Assembly (NCBI RefSeq): GCF_035712445.1
Contig: NZ_DASTAT010000097.1
Span: 1 to 64,000 of the forward strand
DNA from: Oligoflexus sp.
Lineage (GTDB): Bacteria > Bdellovibrionota_B > Oligoflexia > Oligoflexales > Oligoflexaceae
Direction: 5' to 3'
DNA length: 64,000 nt
The stretch's first letter is position 1. Each line of letters opens with the position of its first letter. The notes below the pieces were generated by a model. It was not told the DNA's origin, did not search any database, and worked only from the letters and a program-made list of their open reading frames with translations. The position numbers and the translations under genes were made by a program. Below, one piece after another: positions 53,063-62,415 of the stretch.

Positions 53063-53087
53063 CGGTTCCCCCGATGGGTTCCATCGG
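53059..53087 (-). promoter_or_regulatory. Leader with mutually exclusive hairpins around the zinc-finger gene start
   Basis: On the minus strand the order is CCGATGG, AA, CCCATCGG, GGGAA, CCGATGGG, where the last block contains the ATG. The middle block can pair with the first (7 bp, loop AAC), leaving the SD and ATG free, or with the last (8 bp, loop GGGAA), which puts the SD in the loop and the ATG in the stem. This looks like an on/off translational switch. Confidence 0.5.
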
Positions 53088-53159
53088 CAGTCCCCGCAGG
53101 GGCTTGAGAAAATTGCGGAATAATCGAATATTATTCAATAAAAACAAATGGTTAAATGT

Positions 53160-54074
53160 CTAAGCGAGGCGCTTCGCTTCCCAGTAGGGAAGGGCCAAAC
53201 CAAAAATTATGACGACCGCCATTCCGAAGAGAGAGACGGGCGGTATGGTTTCCTGCAGGAAGCAATAGGCTAACATTCCGGAAAAGAGCGGCGCGGAATA
53301 CTGCAGCGGCGCAACCTGTGTCGCAGGTGCAAGGCGAAAGGCCATGGTCAGAAAAAGCTGGGCCGCCATCGCAGGAAAGATGGATGCGATCAGCCAGGTC
53401 CAGCCGATGCTCGTCGTGGGAAAGTGCGAACCCAAAATAAGGAGCATGATGATGCTCAGAATGGATCCTGCCACGCCCAGGCTCAGCATAATCTGTTCAT
53501 TCCTTACGTTTTTTAGCATGCGTATCGAGAAATACGCAGCCGCCGAGAGAGGACCGCTGAGCATCGCGATCAGAACGTCATGAAATGCAATCGCATGACC
53601 GGAGCCGATATTGATGCCCAGTCCCACCAAGGCCACACCGGCAAAACCAATCAGCAGAGCCACTCCGCGCGTTCGCGTCACGGCCTCATGCCCCATTAAA
53701 AGCGCGAGAACGGTGACATAGAGCGGACTCGAATTGGAAAAGAGCGAGGCCATGCCCAAGGGGATGTGAAGAACTCCGTAGTAGTACGCGGTAAGGCTCA
53801 TGACGCCGGCCATGCCGCGGGCCCAGATCCAGAAGTTTTCACGGGGCTCCAGCTTGCGGGCCGGATATTTGCGCAGCATCATGATGCAGAGCAGAGAAAG
53901 AGCGAGCGAACGCAGGAGCATGGGCTCCCAGGGCGTCAGCTTAAAAGCCTGCCCGGACACCTGGGATTCCGCGCGTTCGCTGAGGCGGATCAGGAGGATG
54001 TTGCTGCTGAAACTGAATTGAGCCAGCAGCATGTAAAGAAACGCCCGCAGCGGGCGATCGGATTTTATGTCCAC
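53160..54074 (-). CDS. EamA/DMT-family transporter
   Basis: A 304-residue inner-membrane protein with about ten helices in two EamA halves (e.g. SLTAYYYGVLHIPLGMASLFSNSSPLYV in the first half; AAQLFLTMAFRLAPATQVAPLQYSAPLF in the second). The family exports metabolites or amino acids. It starts at GTG 54074, 7 bp after the M16 protease stop, so it may be cotranscribed. Substrate not predictable. Confidence 0.87.
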   Translation of the reverse strand: MDIKSDRPLRAFLYMLLAQFSFSSNILLIRLSERAESQVSGQAFKLTPWEPMLLRSLALSLLCIMMLRKYPARKLEPRENFWIWARGMAGVMSLTAYYYGVLHIPLGMASLFSNSSPLYVTVLALLMGHEAVTRTRGVALLIGFAGVALVGLGINIGSGHAIAFHDVLIAMLSGPLSAAAYFSIRMLKNVRNEQIMLSLGVAGSILSIIMLLILGSHFPTTSIGWTWLIASIFPAMAAQLFLTMAFRLAPATQVAPLQYSAPLFSGMLAYCFLQETIPPVSLFGMAVVIIFGLALPYWEAKRLA

Positions 54075-54081
54075 GGATGTC

Positions 54082-55488
54082 TTACAAACGTCCTTCCTGG
54101 GCTGAGACGATATCGGTCTTGATCACAGACCCATATTTTTTGGCAATATCCTGGATTTTGGAGGCCTGCCCGATCAGAAGCACATCGAGTTTTTCCGTCG
54201 GGAAATGCTTTTTGATCAGCTCATTGGCCCGGTCTACAGTCAGTCCATTCACTTCCGCTTCGAAGTTATTGATGATGGCATCGGACAGGCCGTAAACCCA
54301 CATTTCCACCAGAAGACCGCTCAGTGCCGCCGCTGTTTCGTAACGGGGTGGGAACTGGCCTTTGACATAAGCCTTGGCGGAATCGAGCGTCGCGGCATCC
54401 ACGCCGGACTTCACAAAGCCCTTGTAGGTCTTGAACGCAATTTCCAGGGCTTTTTCCGTATTTTCCGTCGCGGTAAACGAAGAGATCGCGAAGGTGCCGG
54501 AGTTTTTCAGGCCTTCAAAACGGCTGCGGGCACCATAGGTCAAACCTGTTTTGACCCGAAGCTCTTCATTCAGAAGCGAGGTGAAGCGTCCGCCGAGGAT
54601 GGTGTTGACCACCTGAAGGCCGATCCAATCCTGACTGTCGCGTCGCACGCCAAGGCCACCGATGCGGAAGGTGGTTTCATGAGCATCGCTTTTATCCACG
54701 AGCAGGACCCGGCCGGTGGGAGCCTTGGCTTGAACGGCCGCGGCTGGCGTGGGGGCCGCGTTTGCTTGTCCTGGGGACCAGGATCCGAAGGTGTCGGCCA
54801 GAAGTTTTTTCATGGCCGTGGCATCAAAATCACCGACGACGCTGATCGCAGCATACTGGGGCCGGTAGGCCCTGGTATGGAATTTCTGCAGATCGTTGCG
54901 ATTGAGTTTGCCGATGCTGAGCGGCGTTCCTTCAAGAGGCGAGCCGTAGGGATGCTTTTCAAACACGAGGCGATTGAAGAACTGATCAGCAACTTGATTC
55001 GGGCTTTCCTTGGCCTTCTTCAGTTCTGATACGGTTCTCTCACGCAGCTTGACCACTTCCTTATCGGGGAAGGTAGGGGCGATCACGATCTCGCTGAAAA
55101 CCGGCAGGAGTTTCGCGGCGTCCTTGGCGGCCAGCGAGAGCTGGACGGTCGTGAAGTCCTGATCAATGCCAGCCCCAAAGTAGGCGCCATGAAAATCGAA
55201 GAGGTCTTCGAGCTTGTCTTTGCTGTAATTTTTTGTTCCGAGGTCCAGCGCTTCACCCGTAAAAGACGCGAGTCCATACTGAGCGCCATCATTCGCACTG
55301 CCTGACTGTATGCCAACCGTCACATGCAGAAGGGGAACTTCCTTCTGCGGCATCAGGTAGACCTTCAAGCCATTCGACAGCGCATAGGATTCATAAGCGG
55401 GCAGCTTGAATGTCTCGGCGGCGGCAGGGCCCGCGAGGGTCAAGGCTATGGCCGCCGAGCTCACGATTCGACTGAATATCTGCAACAT
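54082..55488 (-). CDS. M16 peptidase-family protein lacking the zinc motif
   Basis: A 468-residue periplasmic protein (signal peptide to about AGPAAAE) with the two-domain M16 fold: NGLKVYLMPQKEVPLLHVTVGIQSGSAND and, near the zinc position, YGLASFTGEALDLGT, where HxxEH is missing. It is therefore probably the non-catalytic partner of the adjacent active subunit, as in two-gene M16B pairs. ATG 55488 has AGGAAGG 5 bp upstream and lies 14 bp after the partner's stop. Confidence 0.9.
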   Translation of the reverse strand: MLQIFSRIVSSAAIALTLAGPAAAETFKLPAYESYALSNGLKVYLMPQKEVPLLHVTVGIQSGSANDGAQYGLASFTGEALDLGTKNYSKDKLEDLFDFHGAYFGAGIDQDFTTVQLSLAAKDAAKLLPVFSEIVIAPTFPDKEVVKLRERTVSELKKAKESPNQVADQFFNRLVFEKHPYGSPLEGTPLSIGKLNRNDLQKFHTRAYRPQYAAISVVGDFDATAMKKLLADTFGSWSPGQANAAPTPAAAVQAKAPTGRVLLVDKSDAHETTFRIGGLGVRRDSQDWIGLQVVNTILGGRFTSLLNEELRVKTGLTYGARSRFEGLKNSGTFAISSFTATENTEKALEIAFKTYKGFVKSGVDAATLDSAKAYVKGQFPPRYETAAALSGLLVEMWVYGLSDAIINNFEAEVNGLTVDRANELIKKHFPTEKLDVLLIGQASKIQDIAKKYGSVIKTDIVSAQEGRL

Positions 55489-55501
55489 GGGAGCCTTCCT
55501 T

Positions 55502-56839
55502 TCAGTAACGGAAATCAGCGGGTTCCTGTTTATCCTGCACACCCACTGTGCGATTGCTCTTCAGGAAATAGGTGTTCATCACGCGGGTGATGTCCGCGGG
55601 GGTGACCTTTTCATAGGAGCCGGCCGCATCGAAAAGTTTTTGATAGCCGCCGTGGAAGACTTCAAAATCACCGAGCAGCTGGGATTTGCCGTTGATCGTT
55701 TCCATGCGCCGATAGAGGTCGACGACTTTCTTATTCTTGGCCTTCTGGAGTTCCTGCGCGGACACCGGCTTTTTCCTCATCAGGTCGATCTCGCTCAGAA
55801 GGAGCCGCTCCATTTCCCTTGGATCCTTGCCTTCCATGCCGGATACGAAGATGGCGAAAAAAGTCGGATCAAAGGCCTGAGGCAGATCGGAGCTGACACT
55901 CGAGGCTATCCGCTTGTCATCCACCAGGAGCTTCACAAGGCGCGATGAGGGGCCGCCGGTCAGGATTTCCGTTAGAAGATCGAGCGCGTAGAAATCAGGA
56001 TGTTTGGTTTCGGGCACGTGATAACCGACCATGACCTGGGGCGCCGTGGTCGCTTCCTTGGCGATGAAGACCCGCTTTTCACCCTGCTGCGGCGGTTCCT
56101 TGGTGCGAACTTCAGGGACCTTTTCATCACGGGCGATCACTTCAATCTTATCAGCGAGCAGTTTTTTGACATCGGCGGGTTTGATATCGCCGCTGATCAC
56201 CATCACCGCATTGCTGGGATTATAGTAGGTGCGGAAATAACGTTCGAGGTCCGCGCGCGTCCAGGCTTTGATATCCGATTCAAAGCCGATGACCGGCCAT
56301 GTGTAAGGATGAGCTTCAAAAGCTGCCGCCTTCGAGGCTTCATACAGACGTTCCCAGGGATCATTCTCAAGACCCGTGGAGCGTTCGGAAAGGACCACGC
56401 CGCGCTCGCTCTCGGTTTTGGCGTCGTCAATCTTCAGATGGGCGATACGGTCGGCTTCGAGGTCCACGATCGTGGGCATCGCCGTGGCGGTGAACCAGTT
56501 CGTGTAAACGGTAACGTCCGCAGTGGTATAGGCGTTGTTGGAACCGCCCGAGGCTTCCATGACCTTGTCGAAGGATCCGGGTGGATAGTTTTTCGAGCCA
56601 TTGAACATCATGTGCTCAAAGAAGTGCGAGAGGCCGGTGATGCCGGGCACTTCATTGCGTGAGCCCACTTTCCAAAAGGTATACATATTGGCATTTGGAA
56701 TGGAATGGTCTTCCAGCAGCAGGACTTTCATGCCGTTCTTCAGCTGCAGAACTTCCACGTCGCTGCTTTGCATGACAGCCTGGGCTGAACCCGCAAAGCC
56801 AAAGAGAGCGCCCCACACAGCGTATTGCCAAGCTTTCAC
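55502..56839 (-). CDS. M16 zinc protease, active subunit
   Basis: A 445-residue periplasmic metalloprotease with a signal peptide (ends near SAQA). The inverted zinc motif HFFEH (H72, E75, H76) and the downstream ESERGVVLSERS Glu are intact. Other M16 features are GITGLSH, MMFNGSKNYPPG and NNAYTTADVTVY. GTG 56839 follows a perfect AGGAGG. First gene of a unit with the zinc-less partner and probably the EamA transporter. Confidence 0.92.
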   Translation of the reverse strand: MKAWQYAVWGALFGFAGSAQAVMQSSDVEVLQLKNGMKVLLLEDHSIPNANMYTFWKVGSRNEVPGITGLSHFFEHMMFNGSKNYPPGSFDKVMEASGGSNNAYTTADVTVYTNWFTATAMPTIVDLEADRIAHLKIDDAKTESERGVVLSERSTGLENDPWERLYEASKAAAFEAHPYTWPVIGFESDIKAWTRADLERYFRTYYNPSNAVMVISGDIKPADVKKLLADKIEVIARDEKVPEVRTKEPPQQGEKRVFIAKEATTAPQVMVGYHVPETKHPDFYALDLLTEILTGGPSSRLVKLLVDDKRIASSVSSDLPQAFDPTFFAIFVSGMEGKDPREMERLLLSEIDLMRKKPVSAQELQKAKNKKVVDLYRRMETINGKSQLLGDFEVFHGGYQKLFDAAGSYEKVTPADITRVMNTYFLKSNRTVGVQDKQEPADFRY

Positions 56840-56905
56840 AAAAACCTCCTTGTGACCGAAACTCCACGAGATATATGGCAGACGACTGCCGGCGGGAGCA
56901 ACAGC

Positions 56906-57652
56906 TTAAATGCCGAGCCATGATGTAACAGACAAAAACGCCAGAGTTCCCTGCCAGTGATCGGTCACGCTCTGCTTTTCGCCGGCTTTTACATAGCTGG
57001 CCTGCATCTGCGATTGAACCGGAACACTGAAGCCCAGGCTGAAAACCACGCCTTCAATGCGGGTGGTGATCCATTCGGGTTTGTGACCCTGGGGACGCGG
57101 GGCCTGCCAAAGGCTATAAAACAAGGCCGGTTGCACAAAGATCCAGCGGCTGCGAACGACCCAGCTGCTGGACACGGATCCGTCACTCAGGGTGCGATCC
57201 TGATAGGAACGGGCGATCCATTCGTTGTATTCAACGCCAAGTTCCAGGCCCAGATCACCCCCGGGGCTGCGCAGCTGGCGTCCAGGAAGGGCATGGCCAG
57301 CACGGAAGCGGAAACCGGTGCCGATAAAATCGAGCGGCGGACTGTCGAGCAGGCGCTGGCCGTTGGGGCCCAGCATCAGACTGATTTCCACAAGGCTCCA
57401 CCACGCTGGGCGCACCCAGCCGCGACCGATGTCGATGTTGGGGGCCAGGGCTTTGATCTCATAATTGTAGTCCGCTTGAATATCGAGACGGCGGAGGCTG
57501 GCTCCGATGCTCCAGGCATGTTCGCGCGGGGTGAATGACGGGGCCCCGGACGGTGGGGCCGCAGGTGGAGGAGCGGTCTCGGCTTCTGCGAAGAGGCCCA
57601 GGTTTGAACCGAGCAGCAGAAGCGCGAGGCTATTACGAATTGATGCTTGCAT
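56906..57652 (-). CDS. Putative outer-membrane protein
   Basis: About 248 residues with a signal peptide (LALLLLGSNLGLFAEAE), a Pro/Ala-rich linker (APPPAAPPSGAP) and a C-terminal domain of amphipathic strands ending in a hydrophobic residue (SVTSWLGI), as in small beta-barrels. ATG 57652 overlaps the tatC 3' end by 20 bp and gives a proper signal peptide. No known family. Confidence 0.7.
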   Translation of the reverse strand: MQASIRNSLALLLLGSNLGLFAEAETAPPPAAPPSGAPSFTPREHAWSIGASLRRLDIQADYNYEIKALAPNIDIGRGWVRPAWWSLVEISLMLGPNGQRLLDSPPLDFIGTGFRFRAGHALPGRQLRSPGGDLGLELGVEYNEWIARSYQDRTLSDGSVSSSWVVRSRWIFVQPALFYSLWQAPRPQGHKPEWITTRIEGVVFSLGFSVPVQSQMQASYVKAGEKQSVTDHWQGTLAFLSVTSWLGI

Positions 57653-58427
57653 GACGTTTTTTATCGATAAATTGGATGATGATGATGGAAATCTCATAGA
57701 GCAGCCACATGGGGAAGGCCATGATCAGCTGACCCACAGGATCCGGAGTCGGTGTGATGATGGCGGCGACTATGAAGAAGGCCACAAGCACCACCCGACG
57801 ATTTTTCTTAAGCGATGCCGCGCTGATCACCCCGACCATCGAAAGGACGATCAGGATGATGGGCGTTTCAAAAATAAGTCCAAAGCCCAGCATCAGAAGG
57901 GTGAGCAGCGACATGTAGTCGCTGACCGTGATGATGGGCGTGGCCACCGTTTGCCCCAGGCCGATCAGATATTGCAGCGACCACGGCACCATGATGAAGT
58001 AGCAGAATCCGACTCCGGTCACGAACAGAAGAACGGCGGATACCAAAAAGGGCAGCGCATATTTCTTTTCGTGGGCGTAAAGAGCGGGCTCGACGAAACG
58101 CCAGAGCTGATAGAGCCAGATCGGGCAGCCAAGGACCATGGCGACAAAGAGCGCGAGTTTGCACTGGGCCATGAAAACATCCATGGGGCCGGTAAAGTGC
58201 AGGGCATTCGCGCCTTTCGGCAGAACGTCAATCAAAGGCTGTTTTAAAAAATTAAGAATGTGCTCCGAAAAATAAAAAGCGCCGATGAAGAGGAGAAGGA
58301 TAGCCAGGACGGATTTGAACAGGCGTGAACGCAGTTCGTCCACATGTTCCAAAAGCCCCATGACCTTGAGATTTTCACCGCGGGTAGCCGCTTCCTCGCC
58401 GCCGTCCAACTTTCCTTGTTCTGTCAT
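57633..58427 (-). CDS. tatC: Sec-independent protein translocase TatC
   Basis: The receptor subunit of the twin-arginine translocase; exports folded, often cofactor-bearing proteins. It has 264 residues with six helices. Diagnostic: HVDELRSRLFKSV (normally HL.ELR.R), the first periplasmic loop, the conserved P/E region WRFVEPALYAHEKKYA, and FGLIFETPIIL. No tatA or tatB lies next to it. It starts 2 bp after polA and is probably cotranscribed with it. Confidence 0.95.
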   Translation of the reverse strand: MTEQGKLDGGEEAATRGENLKVMGLLEHVDELRSRLFKSVLAILLLFIGAFYFSEHILNFLKQPLIDVLPKGANALHFTGPMDVFMAQCKLALFVAMVLGCPIWLYQLWRFVEPALYAHEKKYALPFLVSAVLLFVTGVGFCYFIMVPWSLQYLIGLGQTVATPIITVSDYMSLLTLLMLGFGLIFETPIILIVLSMVGVISAASLKKNRRVVLVAFFIVAAIITPTPDPVGQLIMAFPMWLLYEISIIIIQFIDKKRHASINS

Positions 58428-58429
58428 CT

Positions 58430-61162
58430 TCAGTGCGCCTCTAACCAGTTATCGCCAAATCCGACTTCAACTTTCAAAGGAACGCCGAGGTCCATGGCAT
58501 GCTCCATCTCGTCCTTGATGAGGCGCATGACCGGCTCGACTTCCGTCCGTGGGCATTCAAAAACCAATTCATCGTGGACCTGAAGAAGCATTTTAGCATG
58601 GTATGGTGATTCCTCCAGCTTCTTTTGGACCAGAATCATGGCCTTTTTGATAAGATCAGCGGCACTCCCTTGAACAGGTGAATTCACCGCAATATTTTGC
58701 GCATTCGCCAATCCAGCCCCGTCCTGGCTGTTGTTAATTTCCTTTAAAGGCCGGCGACGGCCCAGAAGCGTGCGCGTATACTCATGCTCACGCGCAAAGT
58801 GAATGGATTTCTCAATATAACTCCGAATCTTCGGATAGCTCGTAAAATAACGATCAATAAATTCCTTGGCTTCCTTCATGGAAACCCCGGTTTCCCGGGC
58901 GAGGCGCTGGGGGCCCATTCCATAAATGATACCGAAGTTGATGGCCTTGGCCTGGGACCTTTGATTCGGGGTCACCTCGGCAGCTGGGACGCCCAGAATT
59001 TTGGCAGCCGTGGCCGTGTGAATGTCCAGACCCTGGGCGAAGGCGTCTTTCAGGTTCTCATCCTCGGCAAGCGCAGCCAGAATGCGCAGCTCGATCTGCG
59101 AGTAGTCCGCTGAGACAATGACCCAGTCTTTTTGTGAGGGACGGAAGGCCTTGCGGATCTCACGCCCGGCTTCGGAGCGGATCGGAATGTTCTGCATATT
59201 GGGGTCGGACGAACTCAGGCGGCCGGTGGCCGTGCCCGTCTGATGAAAGTGGGTATGAATCCGGGTCGTACCGGAATGGATCAGCTGCGGCAGACTGTCG
59301 ACATAGGTGTTCTTGAGTTTGGTGACCATGCGATAGGTGAGCAGCGCCTTGGGCAAGGGATGGCCTTCCATCTGCTCCAAAACCGAAACGTCGGTGGAAT
59401 AGCCGGACTTGGTTTTTTTGATCCTTTTCAGGCCCAAAAGCTCATGGATTTTCAGCTTTTCAAAGAGGATGACCTGCAGCTGTTTCGGGGAATTGATGTT
59501 AAAGGTCTCGCCGGCCTCTTTGTAAATCTCCTTTTCCAGAGTGGCCGCCTGATCGGCGAGCTTATTGGAAATCTCGCTCAGGATATCGGTATCCACGTTG
59601 ATGCCGCGATGCTCCATCTTCGCGAGGATGGGTACCAAGGGCATTTCCACCGTTTCGAAGATGGTGGTGAGTTCCATGGCTTCGAGTTTGGGACGCAGGG
59701 CTTTGTATAGGCGCAGGGTATAGTCCGCGTCTTCGCATGCATATTCGGTCAGCTTTTCCAAAGGAGCGCTGAGCATCGAGCCCTTGGCATCCAAAAGCTC
59801 GGATGTGGGAATCTTGCGGTAATGAAGATAGCGGAGACAGCAGTCGTCAAGACCGTGGCTGCGTTCAATCGGGTCGATCAAATAAGCGGCCATCATCGTG
59901 TCGGCCAGGGGGCCTTCCACCGTGATACCGATATTCGCAAGCATCTGCAGATCGAATTTTTGATTGTGGCCGACCTTCAGAACGCCGGGACGATTCAGAA
60001 CCTCGGAAATCACCGCTTTCACCCGCTCCTCGGGCACGAGCCGATGGGATTCATGCAGCGGCAGGTAATAGGCTTCGCCTGTTTCCACGGAAAAACTCGC
60101 GCCGATCGGCACATCGGAGCAGCGGTCGAGGCCCGTGGTTTCCGTATCGAAGGAAATCGCATCAGCCTGGCTCATGATCTCCACGAAATTTTTCAGCTCG
60201 GCTTCCGTGCGCACGACCTGGTAGTTCTGGGCGGCGCGCTCGGCTTCCTGGGATGGCGTCAGCAGCGCCGTGGCCGGCAAGCTTTGCAGGCGCTTTCTGA
60301 CTTTATCGATATACTGCTTGAATTCCAGCTCTTCCATAAGGGCTAAAAGCTCAGGATTGCCAAGCGCCGTATCGGGATTGCAGCGGAGTTCATCCAGTTC
60401 GTGATGAAGCTTATGCTCGGTATGGATGGTCACCAGCTGCTTCGACAGGAAGGCCATGTCGCGATTGGTTTCTAGGTTTTCCCGCTGTCTTTTGTTGCTG
60501 ATCTTGTCAAGGTTCGCGTAGATGCCGTCGAGGGAATGAAATTCCTGGATGAGCTTGGCCGCGCCCTTGTCCCCGATGCCATGGACGCCGGGAACGTTAT
60601 CGGAGGCATCGCCCATGAGAGCGAGGATGTCGATCACCTGCTCGGGTTTGCAGCCGAATTTTTCAAACACGCCTTGCAGTTCGATGATGGAATTTTCCCC
60701 GCCTTTTTTCGGCTGAAGAAGGCTGATGTGTGGTCCGACCAGCTGCATGAAATCCTTGTCGCCCGAGACGATGGTGACATGGAGTTGCGACGAGGCCTTC
60801 TGCACAGCCAGTGAGCCGATCAAATCGTCCGCCTCAAGACCGGGTTCTTTCAGAATAGGCGCCTGCATCGCTTGAAACAGCCGGAACAGCAGCGGGATCT
60901 GTGCGGCAAGCTCTTCGGGCATCTCTTTGCGGTTGGCTTTATAGGCTTCATAGAGTTTATGGCGGAAGGTTTGCTCCTTGCTATCGGTGGCAAACACCAG
61001 GTAGTCTGGTCTTTCCTTTTCAATGAGGCCCCACAGGAAAAGCAGGGAACCGTAGACAGCGTTCACCGGCTGACCGCTGGAGGTGCTGAGGGAACGGATG
61101 GCATAAAAGGTTCGAAAGGCCATAGCCATGGTATCTATGATAAAGAGGCGCTGTTTACTCAT
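58430..61162 (-). CDS. polA: DNA polymerase I
   Basis: A 910-residue repair and Okazaki-processing polymerase. The 5'-3' exonuclease (FIIDTMAMAFR; EADDLIGSLA; HGIGDKGAAKLI), a 3'-5' exonuclease with the metal motif SFDTETTGLD, and the polymerase with motif A DYSQIELRILA, motif B RSQAKAINFGIIYGMG and motif C LQVHDELVFE are all present, so proofreading is retained. ATG 61162 (MSKQRLFI) is chosen; the longer frame to 61201 is not needed. Upstream of tatC by 2 bp. Confidence 0.97.
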   Translation of the reverse strand: MSKQRLFIIDTMAMAFRTFYAIRSLSTSSGQPVNAVYGSLLFLWGLIEKERPDYLVFATDSKEQTFRHKLYEAYKANRKEMPEELAAQIPLLFRLFQAMQAPILKEPGLEADDLIGSLAVQKASSQLHVTIVSGDKDFMQLVGPHISLLQPKKGGENSIIELQGVFEKFGCKPEQVIDILALMGDASDNVPGVHGIGDKGAAKLIQEFHSLDGIYANLDKISNKRQRENLETNRDMAFLSKQLVTIHTEHKLHHELDELRCNPDTALGNPELLALMEELEFKQYIDKVRKRLQSLPATALLTPSQEAERAAQNYQVVRTEAELKNFVEIMSQADAISFDTETTGLDRCSDVPIGASFSVETGEAYYLPLHESHRLVPEERVKAVISEVLNRPGVLKVGHNQKFDLQMLANIGITVEGPLADTMMAAYLIDPIERSHGLDDCCLRYLHYRKIPTSELLDAKGSMLSAPLEKLTEYACEDADYTLRLYKALRPKLEAMELTTIFETVEMPLVPILAKMEHRGINVDTDILSEISNKLADQAATLEKEIYKEAGETFNINSPKQLQVILFEKLKIHELLGLKRIKKTKSGYSTDVSVLEQMEGHPLPKALLTYRMVTKLKNTYVDSLPQLIHSGTTRIHTHFHQTGTATGRLSSSDPNMQNIPIRSEAGREIRKAFRPSQKDWVIVSADYSQIELRILAALAEDENLKDAFAQGLDIHTATAAKILGVPAAEVTPNQRSQAKAINFGIIYGMGPQRLARETGVSMKEAKEFIDRYFTSYPKIRSYIEKSIHFAREHEYTRTLLGRRRPLKEINNSQDGAGLANAQNIAVNSPVQGSAADLIKKAMILVQKKLEESPYHAKMLLQVHDELVFECPRTEVEPVMRLIKDEMEHAMDLGVPLKVEVGFGDNWLEAH

Positions 61163-61269
61163 TTCAGGCAATCCTTCGGGTGAATGTCTTGCACTCGGCA
61201 AGCTACAGGTTTATCTGATTTTTGAGCCGTCGGGTAGGCGCCTTTTCTGCATCCAGGAGGTGACTCGCT

Positions 61270-61755
61270 TTGTCCACTAAATATTGGCTTATGAAAACCG
61301 AACCCGAGACATTTTCGTGGCAGGACCTTTTAAAGCGGCCACGCCGCCGGGAATCCTGGGATGGCGTGCGCAATTATCAGGCGCGGAATTTCATGCGCGA
61401 TGAGTTCGCGGAAGGGCAGGAGGTTTTCATCTATCACAGCAGCACCGGCGAACCGGCGATCGCAGGCGTGGCGCGGGTGGCGCGTGCGGCTTATCCGGAT
61501 CCGACAGCGCTCAATCCGGATTCGGAATACTTCGATCCCAAATCTGCCAAGGACGGCAAGTCCAGGTGGGTCATGGTGGACGTGGAGGCTGTCGCGAGCT
61601 TTGCGGAGCCGATCACGCTCAAGGCTTTGCGGGAGCACCCGAAACTGCAGGAGATGGCGCTTTTGCAAAGGGGGCAGAGACTTTCCATTCAGCCCGTTCG
61701 TCCCGAGGAGTGGAAGATCATCTGCAAAATGGCTAAACTCGTTCCCGTAGGGTGA
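61270..61755 (+). CDS. EVE-domain protein
   Basis: A 161-residue protein of the EVE (PUA-like) fold, bacterial relatives of thymocyte nuclear protein 1, which binds modified bases. Signature YWLMKTEPETFSWQDL, WDGVRNYQARNFMRD and VFIYHSS are unmistakable. The start is TTG 61270 with a perfect AGGAGG 8 bp upstream. Divergent from polA across 107 bp. The base read, if any, is unknown; members also occur beside restriction systems, which are absent here. Confidence 0.93.
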   Translation: MSTKYWLMKTEPETFSWQDLLKRPRRRESWDGVRNYQARNFMRDEFAEGQEVFIYHSSTGEPAIAGVARVARAAYPDPTALNPDSEYFDPKSAKDGKSRWVMVDVEAVASFAEPITLKALREHPKLQEMALLQRGQRLSIQPVRPEEWKIICKMAKLVPVG

Positions 61756-61782
61756 GGATGGTCTGACAGCCAAGGAGTCGGC

Positions 61783-62415
61783 ATGAAAGCGATAATTTCC
61801 AAGCATTTTGTGCTTATTCTGAGCCTCGTTTGGGGCGGCTGTCGGCATACGGAAACAGCTTCGACGCCGCTGTCTCAAGGCGAGGCCACCGTTCATGTGA
61901 ACCCTGAAGTCCTTGCCACGCAGAAGCTTGATTGGACGGCGAAGAGTCAATACGTCGACATGAAAGTGCCTTATGAACCCATCGCGCAGCTGAAGAAAGA
62001 GATCGAAGCACGCGAGGGCGTGGTGCTGCAAAGCCGTGGGGAAGCCCATATCACGGTGATTACTCCGCCCGAGATGACTGTTCTGCGCACACGGCTCAGT
62101 CTCGAACAGATCAATGGCACCATTGAAAAATCCCGCATTCAGTCGATACCCATTCAGCTGCAATGCGTTGGCCGCGGTCAGTTGAAGCAGGCCGACCGTA
62201 AGCTTGCAACTTACTTTATTGTGGTGCAGGCTCCCGGACTTTTGCAGGTGCGCGAAAAATTGCGTCAGCAGTTTATCGCGGCGGGCGGGGAAAAACAGGC
62301 TTTCAGCGTGGAACGCTTCCGACCGCATATTACGGTCGGCTTCACCGAGCGTGACCTGCATCCCGAGGATGGCGTGATCAAGGATAGTCGCAGCTGCCTT
62401 TACAAAGTGGAATAG
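61783..62415 (+). CDS. Lipoprotein with a 2H-phosphoesterase-like domain
   Basis: A 210-residue lipoprotein (WGGC, Cys20). Two H-x-T motifs, AHITVI (His89, Thr91) and PHITVG (His182, Thr184), spaced by 93 residues, are the hallmark of the 2H phosphoesterase superfamily (ligT, CPDase, mammalian CNP). A secreted, lipidated version is unusual, as such enzymes normally act on nucleotides in the cytoplasm. ATG 61783 has AAGGAG. Its end overlaps the convergent barrel gene by 16 bp. Confidence 0.72.
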   Translation: MKAIISKHFVLILSLVWGGCRHTETASTPLSQGEATVHVNPEVLATQKLDWTAKSQYVDMKVPYEPIAQLKKEIEAREGVVLQSRGEAHITVITPPEMTVLRTRLSLEQINGTIEKSRIQSIPIQLQCVGRGQLKQADRKLATYFIVVQAPGLLQVREKLRQQFIAAGGEKQAFSVERFRPHITVGFTERDLHPEDGVIKDSRSCLYKVE

